Positions 8,296 through 19,100 of a DNA stretch of 59,837 bases are shown here, one piece after another. The stretch spans positions 1 through 59,837 of the forward strand of contig JAFUQW010000033.1 in assembly GCA_017472115.1 (NCBI GenBank). Reading direction: 5' to 3'. Position 1 is the stretch's first letter; each line of letters opens with the position of its first letter. A model generated the notes under the pieces. That model saw nothing but the letters and a program-made list of their open reading frames with translations, was not told the origin of the DNA and did not search any database. The DNA comes from Bacteroidales bacterium (GTDB taxonomy: Bacteria; Bacteroidota; Bacteroidia; Bacteroidales; UBA932). The position numbers and the translations under genes are program-made.

Positions 8296-10419
8296 TTAAA
8301 AGTTCATTCTGACTTTTGCACTATCCAGTTTCCAGAAATCCACCTCGACTTCCGAAAGCTTTCCATCTGCAAACACCCCAACCTGCGAACTTTTTTCATC
8401 CGAAGGGAAGATACGTGTAGTGAAGGCATCTTCTCCATTTATGAATCCCTCTACTACGGAACCATCCACAAAAATACGGATATTTACCGGCTCCGATGTA
8501 TCCAGATGATAAGAATCCTTACGTGTCCGGAGCGGGATACCTCTGCGCTTCGACGAACGGGTCTGGTCTATCACGAATTCCTGACTTCCGGTGTCATAAT
8601 ATATCTTCGAATATTCGCTGTTGTCCGGATTCCTGCACAAGACAAATCCGAACCGCTTTGCATCAGCAGGATAAAAAGTAGCCTGAATTTCCATCTGATG
8701 GCCTTCGCGGCTTATCATCAAAGTGTCTTTCTCCGATAGAAGCTGCTTAGAGAATGACTGATGACTGCCTCGCAGCCGTTCCATCACAGGATGAGGACTC
8801 TGGCAGATCTTTCCATCTTTCAGATTCCAGACTCTCGGCATGCTGTACATATGCGCCCAGCCCTGCTCATAATTCGCCAGTCCGTGTATCTCGTCGGGGA
8901 TGATCGCTATCGCGACCACATCTCCGTCAGGAGTGTCAGCCACAGATGGAGAGAGCAGACGATTGATCACTTCGAGATTCTGCGGCACAGGATTGTCAGG
9001 AATGAACTTTTCATCCTTGAAATCCCCGACCCAGTACTGGGTTCTCGCCGGGACACCGTCATGTGGTACACGATTGACCATCAGCACATACTTCTCACCC
9101 ATTTTCTTGAATACCGGCATCTCCCAGAACACACCTGTCTGATCGACGGAAGGATTGCCCTCGAACAGAAGATGCACGAAAGTCCAGTCATCAAGATTCT
9201 CCGACCTGTACAGCAGAAGCGTTCCGCGAGGCTCCCCTTCACGCTGCAGACCGAAACCGATGATCATATACCAGACATCTCCTTCCTTCCACACATACTG
9301 ATCACGCATATCGGTCCTCGAATATCCGGCAGGCTTCTCCTCGATTATCGGATTCAATGGCGATTTCTCCCATTCGATCAGAGAGTCATCCTTCGGAGAA
9401 GCCATTCCCACACCCATCTTGTCACCACCGGACGTATAGAACAGCCGCGGCAGGCCGGCATCATCTATGACTGCACAACCGGACCATATCCCGTTCTTGT
9501 CATATTCCCTGTCAGGTGTCAGTGCGGGCTTCTCTTCAGTCCAGTGCAGCAGATCCGGACTCGAGAAATGTCCCCAGTTGATCTGACGCAGAAGGATTGA
9601 TGAAGCATTCTTCTGATTGAAGATATGATATTTCCCGTCATGATAGAAGAGGCCATGAGTCTCATTGGTCCAGTTGGCAGCAGGAATCAAATGATATTTC
9701 GGACGGCTGAAGTCATCTGCAAAGCGTATATCAGGGACCGCCAGGACAGGTACCTGCTCCAGCAATGCCGACAGTTCCTTTCCTGAAGGGATCTCTTCAT
9801 TGACGGAAATCTCGTCGATGATGCCGTTGACCGCAGTCAGATCATACATCGCGATCTTTCTCTCATAGAAGCTTCTGCCCACAAGAAGTTCCGTGAAACC
9901 GCAGCATTTGTTCACCTCATGTATCATGACAGGGCTGTCATCCCCGTTCACAGTCACGACAGGAATACCGTCCTCTACAGAGAGAGCGATATGGAACCAC
10001 TCGAAACGATTGATTCCGCGATGCAACGGATAACATGTGAACCTATCTCCGTCACCGGCCTGAAGGCTGAGGTCACCGAACCGATCGACGCAGACCGAGA
10101 GTGTCTGACGGCTTCCACGGATTCCTATCAATGAAGCCGTATCCGTCGGGAAAGACTCCAAGGCAAAGTATCCTGAAACACTTCGGATTTCATCTTCCAG
10201 ATCAGCTTTCAGCCAGCAAGAATATCCGTCGGTACGGATACCGTTGCCGGATACACCCTTGACTATCTCGATATTTCTTTTTGCCGTATGTAATTCAAAT
10301 CGCGTCTGACCGTCGGAAGCACACAAAGGTTCGTCAGAGTCAAAACTCCAACGAATCCCTGCATTGGCCATGGATATGGCGGCCAACACTATAAACAGAC
10401 TGCAGATGATACGTTTCAT
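8296..10419 (-). CDS. GH32-like protein with LamG-type N-terminal domain and altered nucleophile motif
   Basis: A signal peptide (MKRIICSLFIVLAAISMANA) precedes a concanavalin-like (LamG) beta-sandwich at about residues 22-215 and then a GH32-type propeller plus beta-sandwich. The active site departs from the family: WMNDPNG becomes WTNETHG (Glu253 in place of the nucleophile aspartate), RDP becomes RDQ (Asp373 kept), and ECP becomes EMP (Glu433 kept). The rest, such as NQKNASS, YWVGDF and the C-terminal sandwich, is well preserved, so the gene is not decaying. It could be an enzyme with glutamate as nucleophile and a different specificity, or a fructan-binding protein. Its place inside the operon supports a role in fructan use. 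Confidence 0.85.
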   Translation of the reverse strand: MKRIICSLFIVLAAISMANAGIRWSFDSDEPLCASDGQTRFELHTAKRNIEIVKGVSGNGIRTDGYSCWLKADLEDEIRSVSGYFALESFPTDTASLIGIRGSRQTLSVCVDRFGDLSLQAGDGDRFTCYPLHRGINRFEWFHIALSVEDGIPVVTVNGDDSPVMIHEVNKCCGFTELLVGRSFYERKIAMYDLTAVNGIIDEISVNEEIPSGKELSALLEQVPVLAVPDIRFADDFSRPKYHLIPAANWTNETHGLFYHDGKYHIFNQKNASSILLRQINWGHFSSPDLLHWTEEKPALTPDREYDKNGIWSGCAVIDDAGLPRLFYTSGGDKMGVGMASPKDDSLIEWEKSPLNPIIEEKPAGYSRTDMRDQYVWKEGDVWYMIIGFGLQREGEPRGTLLLYRSENLDDWTFVHLLFEGNPSVDQTGVFWEMPVFKKMGEKYVLMVNRVPHDGVPARTQYWVGDFKDEKFIPDNPVPQNLEVINRLLSPSVADTPDGDVVAIAIIPDEIHGLANYEQGWAHMYSMPRVWNLKDGKICQSPHPVMERLRGSHQSFSKQLLSEKDTLMISREGHQMEIQATFYPADAKRFGFVLCRNPDNSEYSKIYYDTGSQEFVIDQTRSSKRRGIPLRTRKDSYHLDTSEPVNIRIFVDGSVVEGFINGEDAFTTRIFPSDEKSSQVGVFADGKLSEVEVDFWKLDSAKVRMNF

Positions 10420-10474
10420 ATGATTGCAAAAACTGCCGGAGCGGTGGAAATACCGCTCCCGCAGTCAATTAAAA

Positions 10475-12400
10475 TCATTTATTGAAACCGGCCAGGTACG
10501 AAACCATGTTTCTGGTTATCGTGATTATATTGTCATGCCAGATATTGGCATTTGTGTTCTGATTCCACTCATAAGCGGCAAGTCCCATTGCGAGACATGT
10601 ACCATGACACTCCGCTGTAGGCTGGAATTCGATCAGACCACCGACTGCAAAGTCAGTAACCTGTCCCCATGTACCCAGAACGACTGCAGTGTTTTCGATC
10701 TCGAATGCCCTCACTGTATTTTCACCAGGATAGAGATCCCTATATCCATAGGCATTGAAATCCCACATACAGTTATGGTCCTCACGGTGACCAGGGCCGA
10801 TGAGAGGGAAGGTAGGATGAGGATGATATTCATTGAACTCTACCACACCTGCATAGACCGGATGAGACCTGTGGTCATACTCCATACCGATGTTGGCCTG
10901 AACTGACCATGAATCATTACCGGAGCCGCCGAAGCCGCTGCTGTAGAGGCCCGGAGCACGTTCCGAACGTCCTAAAGGTACGATGAGCTGTGTGGCATGA
11001 TTAGCCAGCAACAGGCTTCCGCCCTCGAAATAGTAAGTCTTCAATGCATTCATGACAGGCTCGGCAATGATTGCCGCAGGAAGATTCTCCCATCCCCATG
11101 GCATATCCAGACGGTCGATATGTACCCAGATCACTTCGAACTGCGAAAGATCGGTTGTCGGTACTTCTGATGCTTTCAGAACGGTTCCGTTTACAAACTC
11201 TCTCTTGAACCACACATACGAAGCATTTTCATCATCATCCATTTCGGCAGGATCTTCATAAGCGGTCACGTACGCGATCTTCGTCAGATTCTTGACCTCG
11301 GTCTTGATGGAGATCTTAGCTTCCTCCACACATCCGAGAACTTCAGTGCTTTCGTTTACATAAAATACGTATTCGCTTGTCTGATCGGTGATCGTGCAGT
11401 CAGCGAAACGGTTTGAATCACCGTTCGGTGCAGACACTGTGATAGGATTTTCTATCTCAGGATTCCAATGACACTCGATAGTATTGGCTGTGAAATGGTT
11501 GGAAGTTCCCTTGACCACGATCACGCCATAGTCCTTTGACTTGCCTGCGAGCTGGTCGTCGCTTTCAACGAGAGTGAAAGTGTTGCCGGAAATAAGATTG
11601 TTCTCACCGTTGAGTTCGAACAGACCTACCTTGTCACCTGTAACAGTACAATCCGATACATTGACACGGACAGTGCTGTTCATGACAAGACCGTTTCTGC
11701 CGACACCGTTCAGTTCATTGTCGCTGAACAGAAGATTCGATTCTCCCGAGAGGTTACATGTCACGCCACCATCCTTTGAGCCGAACTTACAGTCAGTAAC
11801 AGAGTTCTGAATACCACCGTTCATCTGCAGACCGTAATTCACATCGGTCATGACACAGTTGTTGATGACGATCGCATCGGCACCGTTGATATTCATACCC
11901 ATATTACACTTCTCGACTGTGATGTCCTTGAGCTGGACTCTGTCGTTGTCATGTGCCACCCAGATACCGGTACCTCTATAGTCCTGGCCGACAAGGTGGA
12001 TGTTACGGATCTCAACACCGCTGATACGGTTTTTCTGACCATTGACCTCAGCCACATAAGCCAGATGGATACCGGCTTCGGAATTATTTACTATAAGAGT
12101 AGTGCTGTCCGTACCTGTGATGGTAACAAAATTGCGCGTAACCTTGATCGGGCTGTCCAGACGGAAAGTACCCGCAGGGAAGAAAATCACGCCACCTTCT
12201 GCCGGCAGATCGGCAATCAGTCTGTTCACCAGATCGGCGCAGTCGCTGGAACCGTCGTTCAGCAATCCGTACTGAGTGACGTCGATGATCTTCTGAGAAC
12301 CGCAATCATCGCATTTGATGAAGGTATCATCAGGGTTGCAGGAAACTCCGAAAAAGGAGACAAGACCTGCAATCAACAAACTTTTTATATTCAATTTCAT
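10475..12400 (-). CDS. Beta-helix lipoprotein with C-terminal DUF4960-like domain (copy 2)
   Basis: The signal peptide ends in a lipobox (FFGVSC, Cys21) followed by NPDD, consistent with surface export. Residues about 36-365 form a right-handed beta-helix: an IDVTQYGLLNDGSSDC start and IFFPAGTFRLDSPI, both typical of the pectate-lyase-3 superfamily, then repeated short rungs such as NNCVMTDVNYGLQMNGG. From about 373 the protein becomes an alpha/beta domain (KIAYVTAYEDPAEM, SLLLANHATQLIVPLGRSER, FPLIGPGHREDHN) that resembles DUF4960, the family I associate with the B. thetaiotaomicron levan-binding protein BT1761. It is a paralogue of the next gene upstream. It may bind surface fructan, or be an enzyme; see findings. 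Confidence 0.85.
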   Translation of the reverse strand: MKLNIKSLLIAGLVSFFGVSCNPDDTFIKCDDCGSQKIIDVTQYGLLNDGSSDCADLVNRLIADLPAEGGVIFFPAGTFRLDSPIKVTRNFVTITGTDSTTLIVNNSEAGIHLAYVAEVNGQKNRISGVEIRNIHLVGQDYRGTGIWVAHDNDRVQLKDITVEKCNMGMNINGADAIVINNCVMTDVNYGLQMNGGIQNSVTDCKFGSKDGGVTCNLSGESNLLFSDNELNGVGRNGLVMNSTVRVNVSDCTVTGDKVGLFELNGENNLISGNTFTLVESDDQLAGKSKDYGVIVVKGTSNHFTANTIECHWNPEIENPITVSAPNGDSNRFADCTITDQTSEYVFYVNESTEVLGCVEEAKISIKTEVKNLTKIAYVTAYEDPAEMDDDENASYVWFKREFVNGTVLKASEVPTTDLSQFEVIWVHIDRLDMPWGWENLPAAIIAEPVMNALKTYYFEGGSLLLANHATQLIVPLGRSERAPGLYSSGFGGSGNDSWSVQANIGMEYDHRSHPVYAGVVEFNEYHPHPTFPLIGPGHREDHNCMWDFNAYGYRDLYPGENTVRAFEIENTAVVLGTWGQVTDFAVGGLIEFQPTAECHGTCLAMGLAAYEWNQNTNANIWHDNIITITRNMVSYLAGFNK

Positions 12401-12433
12401 AATGATGTCATCTTAATTATCAGATACTTACAA

Positions 12434-14395
12434 TCACTTGTTTGACAAATAGTCAAGAATGTTACGAGTCATCAGCTTGATATTATACTGATGAACATTC
12501 GGGCCGGAGTTCTGATTCCACTCATAAGCTGCCATACCGTTGGCGATACAAGTACCCTTGTAGTCATCGGTAGCTTCGAATTCGATTACACCGAAACATG
12601 CAAAGTCTGTAACATGTCCCCATGCACCGAGAACCACGGCTTTGTTTTCCTCCTCGAATGCGACTACATTATTTTCAGCGTCAGGATAGAGCTCACGATA
12701 ACCATAAGCGTTGAAATCCCATTTGCAGTTATGGTCTTCGCGATGACCCGGTCCGATAAGAGGGAAGGTAGGATGTCCGAAGTCATAGAATTCGATCATT
12801 CCTTCATAGACAGGATGCGTCCTGCGGTCATATGTCATTCCGATATTGGCCTGGATAGACCATGAATCCCATCCTGTTCCGCCTTCACCGTCACCGAAAA
12901 TGCCGGGATGACGCTCGGTACGTCCCAAAGCGGTGATCAGCTGTGTCGCATGGTTGCTCAGGTACATGTTTCCTCCGTTCTTATAATAGTTCTTGAGCAT
13001 ATCTACAGCATCCGCTGTTATAGGAATTCTGTCAAGACCATGACCAAGACCCACTCTGTCAAGCATAACCCAGACTACGTCATATGATGACAGGTCAGCA
13101 CTTGCGAGCGTACCCAATGTCAGAACAGTACCGTTTGTGCAGATCTTCTTGAACCAGTCACGGGCTGCAAGCTCGTCATCATCTGTGATGCCGTCCTCTG
13201 ACTCTGCAAGAAGAAGCATAGCGACTTTTGCAGGCAGTTCATCGACTTCCGGCTGATAGATCTCGTTCTTTATCTTTTCCTTTGCCACGCAGTTTGTTAT
13301 GACCGCATACTGATTGACAAGAAATACGTTTTCGCTGTTCACATCAGAAATCAGACAGTTCTCGAACACATTGTCCATTCCTTCTGTAGCTCTGATCGTA
13401 ACGCCATTGGCAGAAGCCCACTCACATTTGAGAGTGTTGGTACAGAAACGGTTGCCGTCTCCTGCAATGCGTACCACTCCATAGTCCGAAGCTCTGTATG
13501 CACACTGATGAGTGACCGCACCTGTCAGTGCAATCATATTGTTTTCAATGAGATTGCCTGTACCCTCGATGTCGATGATTGCAGTATAGTAGCTTGCGAA
13601 GTTATTGTTCGTGATTTCGGCATCGTCACAATTCCTCATCAGCAGATTGGTCTTGCCGTCAGGATACACCTGATTCCTGCGGAAAATCATTCCCTTCTCG
13701 TCAGTGAAGCTGCATGTCATGCCTGTAGGCTGTGCTCCAAGCTGGCAGTTGGTAACGGTATTGTTCTCACCACCGGTCAGAACAATGCTGTTGCTCAGCT
13801 CGCATATCCAGCAGTTGGAAATGGTAAGGTTTGTCGCCTTATGAATCTCCACACCTGTCAACAGATTGATACCCACGACATTATCAATTACAGCTCCGCT
13901 TACAGCCTTCTCGAAAAGTATTCCGACACCATTGTTCTCGGTTCCTCCGGAAATCATCAGATCTCTGATCTCGATTCCTGAGAGTCCTTCATCGGCTACT
14001 GTGATCGCGCTTTCCGCATTACGGACAATCAGCTTGCTGCCGCCACCAGGTCCTACCAATGTAGTATCCTTCACATCGATATTGCTTCTGAATCCCGAAT
14101 TCAATCCTTTGAGCACGACATTGCTTTTAGACAGAACGATCGGAGAATCAAGGACGAAATCACCTTCAGGAATAATGATCACGCCACCTTCCTCAGGAAG
14201 TTCGGAAATCATCTTGTTAATTACTTCCGAGCAGTCGGTCTGACCGTCTCCGACCGCACCGGCCAAAGTAATGTCATTCTCGATCTTGTCGTGCGTATCA
14301 TAGCACAACAACTTGTCAACATCGTTTTCGCACGATGCGAAAGCCAGACATAAGAATGCCGCTTTCCATATATTCTTTATCATAATCTTCTTCAT
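12434..14395 (-). CDS. Beta-helix lipoprotein with C-terminal DUF4960-like domain (copy 1)
   Basis: It has the same architecture as the gene after it: lipoprotein signal (CLAFASC, Cys22, then ENDVD), beta-helix at about 40-375 and DUF4960-like domain at about 388-653. The C-terminal halves of the two share long near-identical stretches (FPLIGPGHREDHN, WDFNAYGYR, LYP, AAYEWNQN), while the beta-helix parts have diverged. The N-terminal part VIIIPEGDFVLDSPI and the rungs NCQLGAQPTG, NQVYPDG and IDIEGTGNLIENNMI remind me of inulin fructotransferases (GH91), which are beta-helices acting on fructan; I could not align them. The gene follows susD by 15 bp, the slot where surface glycan-binding proteins are usual. 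Confidence 0.85.
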   Translation of the reverse strand: MKKIMIKNIWKAAFLCLAFASCENDVDKLLCYDTHDKIENDITLAGAVGDGQTDCSEVINKMISELPEEGGVIIIPEGDFVLDSPIVLSKSNVVLKGLNSGFRSNIDVKDTTLVGPGGGSKLIVRNAESAITVADEGLSGIEIRDLMISGGTENNGVGILFEKAVSGAVIDNVVGINLLTGVEIHKATNLTISNCWICELSNSIVLTGGENNTVTNCQLGAQPTGMTCSFTDEKGMIFRRNQVYPDGKTNLLMRNCDDAEITNNNFASYYTAIIDIEGTGNLIENNMIALTGAVTHQCAYRASDYGVVRIAGDGNRFCTNTLKCEWASANGVTIRATEGMDNVFENCLISDVNSENVFLVNQYAVITNCVAKEKIKNEIYQPEVDELPAKVAMLLLAESEDGITDDDELAARDWFKKICTNGTVLTLGTLASADLSSYDVVWVMLDRVGLGHGLDRIPITADAVDMLKNYYKNGGNMYLSNHATQLITALGRTERHPGIFGDGEGGTGWDSWSIQANIGMTYDRRTHPVYEGMIEFYDFGHPTFPLIGPGHREDHNCKWDFNAYGYRELYPDAENNVVAFEEENKAVVLGAWGHVTDFACFGVIEFEATDDYKGTCIANGMAAYEWNQNSGPNVHQYNIKLMTRNILDYLSNK

Positions 14396-14410
14396 TAATT
14401 TGATTATTGA

Positions 14411-16159
14411 TTAAAATGCGCCATAGCCTGGATTCTGGACATAATTGCCTTCAGAGAAGTTATACTGCGGCAATGGTATAGGCAGATATTCATCTTTTCC
14501 GGAAGTGAACTGCGCTCCCTTATAATAAACTCTGTTGTCCTGCTCCTTTTCGATAAATGCATTCATGGTCTTCTCTGCGATACCCCAACGTACAAGGTCG
14601 AAGAAACGGTCGCCTTCCATAGCCATTTCAAGACGTGTCTCGAAGCGTACTGCCTCACGCGCATAATCCTGTGTCCAGACTGAAGAAGGATATTCTTCTA
14701 TCTTATAGTTTGCTGCCGGAAGAGAAGGATTATCGAAATTCTTCACATAGGCACTGTTCTTCGCACGGCGTCTGATGAGGTTGATTGTCTCACGCGCTTC
14801 CTCAAGGCTTGCTGCGTCTCCCAATTCAACAAGAGCCTCAGCTTTCCAGAGGAGAACCTGTGCATATCTTATGATCTGATGATTCATCTGTGATGCACCC
14901 CATGGCCATCCTACGAACATATGGTCGCTTTCAGGAGAAACATAGAAACGCTTGGTGCAGTTATAGCCGTAATCTCCCTGGTTACGTACCCAGTTGGCCT
15001 TGCAAGGTGAACCGGTATAGGTTTTCCATGTGATGCCCGGACGTCCGGTAATGAAGTCCAGTCTCGGGTCAACATTGGATTCAACCTGCTTCAGTTCATT
15101 GTCAGCCCACACACCATAATCCTCGTCATTGAAAGTATCAAAGAGCGGCAGACCGTTCTCATCTGTCTTGTAAGCGTTGATAAGATTCTGGCTTGGAAGG
15201 AAGAATCCGTCACCGCCGTAAGGTCCTAACGGTGCATTCAGAAGATTGCTCCAGTTGATTCCGCCGGCTCCTTCGCTTCCGTCATCCATTGTATATTGAA
15301 CTGCAAAAACCGATTCCTTGCCGTTCTCGAATTCGATGAGGTCCAGCTGCTGGAAGTCGTCCAACAGTGCGTATCTTCCATCAAGTTCCTTACAGAGAGC
15401 AACGACTTCTGCCATAAGGTCCTTGTTCACAGAAGAAACCTGGTTTCTGTCATCCTGCTGATATGCCTGATAAAGCTTCACCTTTGCAGCATAAGCATAA
15501 GCGACATAACGGTTCACATGACCTACCTGAGCCTGCTGTTCAGGAAGCACAGCTGCAGCATCGGTCAGATCCTTTGCGATGAATCCCAAGATTTCATCTC
15601 TTGAATGTCCGTTGTTAGGAATCTGAGTATATGTGTCAGGGTCAACGGTTTCGTCAAGGTAAGGAATGTTGTTGAACAGACGAGACAATTCAAAATAGAA
15701 ATGTGCGCGGACCACCTTCATTTCAGCCTTCATGACTTCAAGACCGGGAACTGTTTCCTCATCCAAGGTGTTCATCAGACGCAAAGCCTCATTGGCTCTC
15801 TGAAGGCAGCAGTAGAGCGAATACCACTTGCTGTCGGCATTTCCCCATGTAGCATCGATATTGAATGTCTCCATCTTGTGGACATCTCCACCGTCGGTTA
15901 TACCGCCGCCGCCCTTGTATGCATTGTCGGAGCGGACCTCACCATATGTCCAGTTGGTCATTGGAATCCACATCATGTCCCTGTTCGGACCCTTCAGTGC
16001 GGCATATGCCGATGTCACCAGCAGATCCAATCCTTCTTCTGATGCAAGGACATCCTCATTCAAGGTTCCCTGTGGTCTCACATCAAGGAATTTGTCTTCA
16101 TTGCAACCTGTAGCCAGAACTGCGGCTGCTAATGCTGTAATAATATATTTTACTTTCAT
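14411..16159 (-). CDS. SusD/RagB-family nutrient-binding lipoprotein
   Basis: This is the lid-like partner of the SusC porin and captures oligosaccharide at the cell surface. I use ATG 16159 (MKVKYIITALAAAVLATGC), which gives a standard lipoprotein signal; an in-frame ATG at 16177 would add six residues. After the lipidated cysteine comes NEDKFLDVRPQG, a classic SusD beginning, then helical TPR-like segments and the conserved C-terminal ending YLPIPLPQYNFSEGNYVQNP. The length of 582 residues is normal. It lies directly after susC in the operon. Levan or inulin as ligand is inferred from the neighbouring GH32 genes. Confidence 0.95.
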   Translation of the reverse strand: MKVKYIITALAAAVLATGCNEDKFLDVRPQGTLNEDVLASEEGLDLLVTSAYAALKGPNRDMMWIPMTNWTYGEVRSDNAYKGGGGITDGGDVHKMETFNIDATWGNADSKWYSLYCCLQRANEALRLMNTLDEETVPGLEVMKAEMKVVRAHFYFELSRLFNNIPYLDETVDPDTYTQIPNNGHSRDEILGFIAKDLTDAAAVLPEQQAQVGHVNRYVAYAYAAKVKLYQAYQQDDRNQVSSVNKDLMAEVVALCKELDGRYALLDDFQQLDLIEFENGKESVFAVQYTMDDGSEGAGGINWSNLLNAPLGPYGGDGFFLPSQNLINAYKTDENGLPLFDTFNDEDYGVWADNELKQVESNVDPRLDFITGRPGITWKTYTGSPCKANWVRNQGDYGYNCTKRFYVSPESDHMFVGWPWGASQMNHQIIRYAQVLLWKAEALVELGDAASLEEARETINLIRRRAKNSAYVKNFDNPSLPAANYKIEEYPSSVWTQDYAREAVRFETRLEMAMEGDRFFDLVRWGIAEKTMNAFIEKEQDNRVYYKGAQFTSGKDEYLPIPLPQYNFSEGNYVQNPGYGAF

Positions 16160-16180
16160 GATCATCTGTTTTAGCATTGA

Positions 16181-19100
16181 TTAAAATCCTACTGACAAAC
16201 CAAATGTATAGGTTCGTGGGAGCGGATATGGATATCCCAATCCCTCCGGATCGGCTCCTGTATAATTAGTCAATGTAAAGACGTTCTGAGCCTGAAGATA
16301 CAATCTCACATTGCTCAGACGGGCTTTGTCGGTCCATTTGCGTGGGAATGTATAACCCAGAGTCAAGGTCTTCAACTTGATATAGGATCCATCCTCGATG
16401 AAGAAGTCCGAGCCTCTTGTCTCGTTATTGTCATCGACAACTGTCAAGGCCGGTACGTCACAGTTATATACGCCGGTCTGCTCATATGTCTCCCATGCAT
16501 GCATTGCCTCAAGGAGGTCAGTCGAGTGGTTACCTGTCCAACCCTGGAAGAGGTCGGTATAGAACTTCGAGTTGTTCCATGCATCACGGATCATTCCGTT
16601 GAAGAATGCGCTGAAGTCAAATCCCTTATATGACATTCCGATGTTGAGACCTCCGATGAACTTAGGCAGGTCTGTACCTAACCAGTCCCTGTCCTGAGTA
16701 TTGATCTTGCCGTCACCGTTGAGGTCCTGGTATCTGATACGACCTACGCCGGGCTTTCCGATCTGCACGTCATATTCGCTGAGATACTCGTAAACCTCTT
16801 CCTTGGTCCTGAACACACCGTCTGTCTTGTAGCCCATCCATGAGCCGTATGGCTGTCCGACGATGGTCTTTGACACACCGTCTCCGCCACCCCATGTATA
16901 TTTGATGACCTCAGGAAGATCTACGACAGTATTCTTGTAGTATGAAAGGTTGAAAGAGATGTCATAACTGAAATCAGACTCCTCCAATGTATCACGCCAT
17001 GTGATTGTAGCCTCGACACCGTTATTGTTCATCTTGGCAGCATTGTACCACTTGTAACCACCTTCACCGATTGCAGCGATGTACGGCTTCTGGATAAGCA
17101 TGTTCTTGGTCTTCTTGCTGAAGTAGTCGAGAGTAACGCCTAATCTTGACTTGAAGAACGCAAGGTCAAGTCCGAAGTTGAGCTGTTCGGTTTCTTCCCA
17201 CAGCAGGCTGTAGTTTCCTGACATCGATTTCTGAACACCGGGAACAAGAGTGACGCCGTCACCTGAGAAGTTGTATGAAGCGTTGTTCAGATTGGTATAG
17301 TACAGGCTGTATGTGGCATTGTTGTCGATCATGTCATTACCGTTGATACCCCATGAGCCACGAAGCTTCAATTCTGACAGCCATGACTTGGCATTCTTCA
17401 TAAACGGCTCGTTTGAAATTCTCCATCCTGCCGATACAGAAGGGAATATTGCCGAGTTATTGGTAGCACCGAAGCGTGATGAAGCATCACGTCTCAAAGT
17501 TGCAGAGATCAGATACCTGTCATCATAATCGTAATTCACCTTGCCGAAATAAGAAACCATGGCATAAGAACTTGAGTTGTTGCCGACATTCTTACCCTCG
17601 GTCACAGTGTCAAGATAACGGTAGTCAGGATTTTCGATGACAAGACCACGTCCATATCCATAGACATGCTCGCCGTATTCATGCTTAGCCTCCATACCGA
17701 TGACTGCATTGATCGAATGCTTTCCGAAATCCTTATTGTAATTCAATGTGTTTGACCAAACCCACTGGAGGCTGTTGTCCTCCTGTACACTCAGCTCGTT
17801 GACATCGACAACTCGGCTGCCTTCTGTCCATTTCGGAATGAAGCTCGAATGGAATCCTGTATAGTAGTTCACACCGAAAGTCGATCTGAACACGAGATCT
17901 TTCAAAGGTTCGATCTCCACATATGCATTACCGAACATTCTCCAATGTGAATGACGGTTATTAGCCTCATTGTCAGTCAGACGCATCGCATTCGGCTTGT
18001 CACCAAGAATATCGACATATCCGCCGGCATATCCGCCATTTTCGTCATAAACAGGAATTGCAGGATGCTGAGCGATAAGGAGCTCTTCTATACCTGACGG
18101 ATTATTATGTGATTTCCAATGGCTTACAGAGATGCTTTCTCCAATCCTCACCCTATTGTCAAGGAAATTGAAGTTTGAAGTCAGCCTGGTGTTGAAACGC
18201 TGGTAATCCGAGTTACGGCAGATACCGTCCTGATCCATATAATTCATGGACAGTGAAACGTTTCCTTCCTCAAATCCCTTGGACAAAGACAGATTGTAGT
18301 TCTGCATCAATGCAGTATCATAGATTTCATCAGCCCAATCCGTATTGCCGGACTTGATCATGATACCATTATTATTATAATAGTATTCCTGAAGTTGTGC
18401 CTTATCGCCACTTCCATACACAACACTGTTCGGATATACTCCGTATGTGTTATGGTATGCCTGCCAGTAAACATCTCCCCACTCGTGTGCGTCGAGCATA
18501 TCTATGCCCTGAACGAAAGTCTGAGCCGACAATGACATATCGAAATTGACCTTCACGGTACCCTTCTTGGCTTTCTTGGTAGTGATGATGATGACACCGT
18601 TGGCTGCCTGCGCACCATAGATGGCAGCAGAAGCGGCATCCTTGAGGACCTGGATGGATTCCACATCATTTGAAGCCAGGATAGAGGCGATATTGTCACG
18701 TGTCTGGATTCCGTCGATCACATAAAGAGGTGAGGAATTGTTGATTGTTGTGACACCACGCAACAGAATACCTGTATTTCCACCGCCCGGAACACCGTCG
18801 GTCGTAATGTTCATACCGGCTACACGTCCCTGAAGACTCTGCATGATGTTACCTGTAGGAATGTCAGCAACATCCTTCATCTTCACTACTGCGACAGAAC
18901 CTGTAAGACTTGCTTTCTTCTCTGACATGTAACCTGTCACGATGACATCATCCAACAGTTCGCTGTCTTCAGCAAGTTCCACTTTCATGTCACGAACGGC
19001 CTTCAAGGTAACAGACTTGAAACCTAAAGAAGAAAAGATAAGTTCCGATCCCTGAGGAACCTCTAAGGTAAAGTTTCCGTCAATATCTGTGATAGTACCG

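Noticed and set aside
8761..9600. Long plus-strand open frame (279 codons) opposite the LamG-GH32 gene
   Set aside because: It is the shadow of a long, well-conserved GH32-type gene; the translation is rich in His and Arg and shows no family motif.
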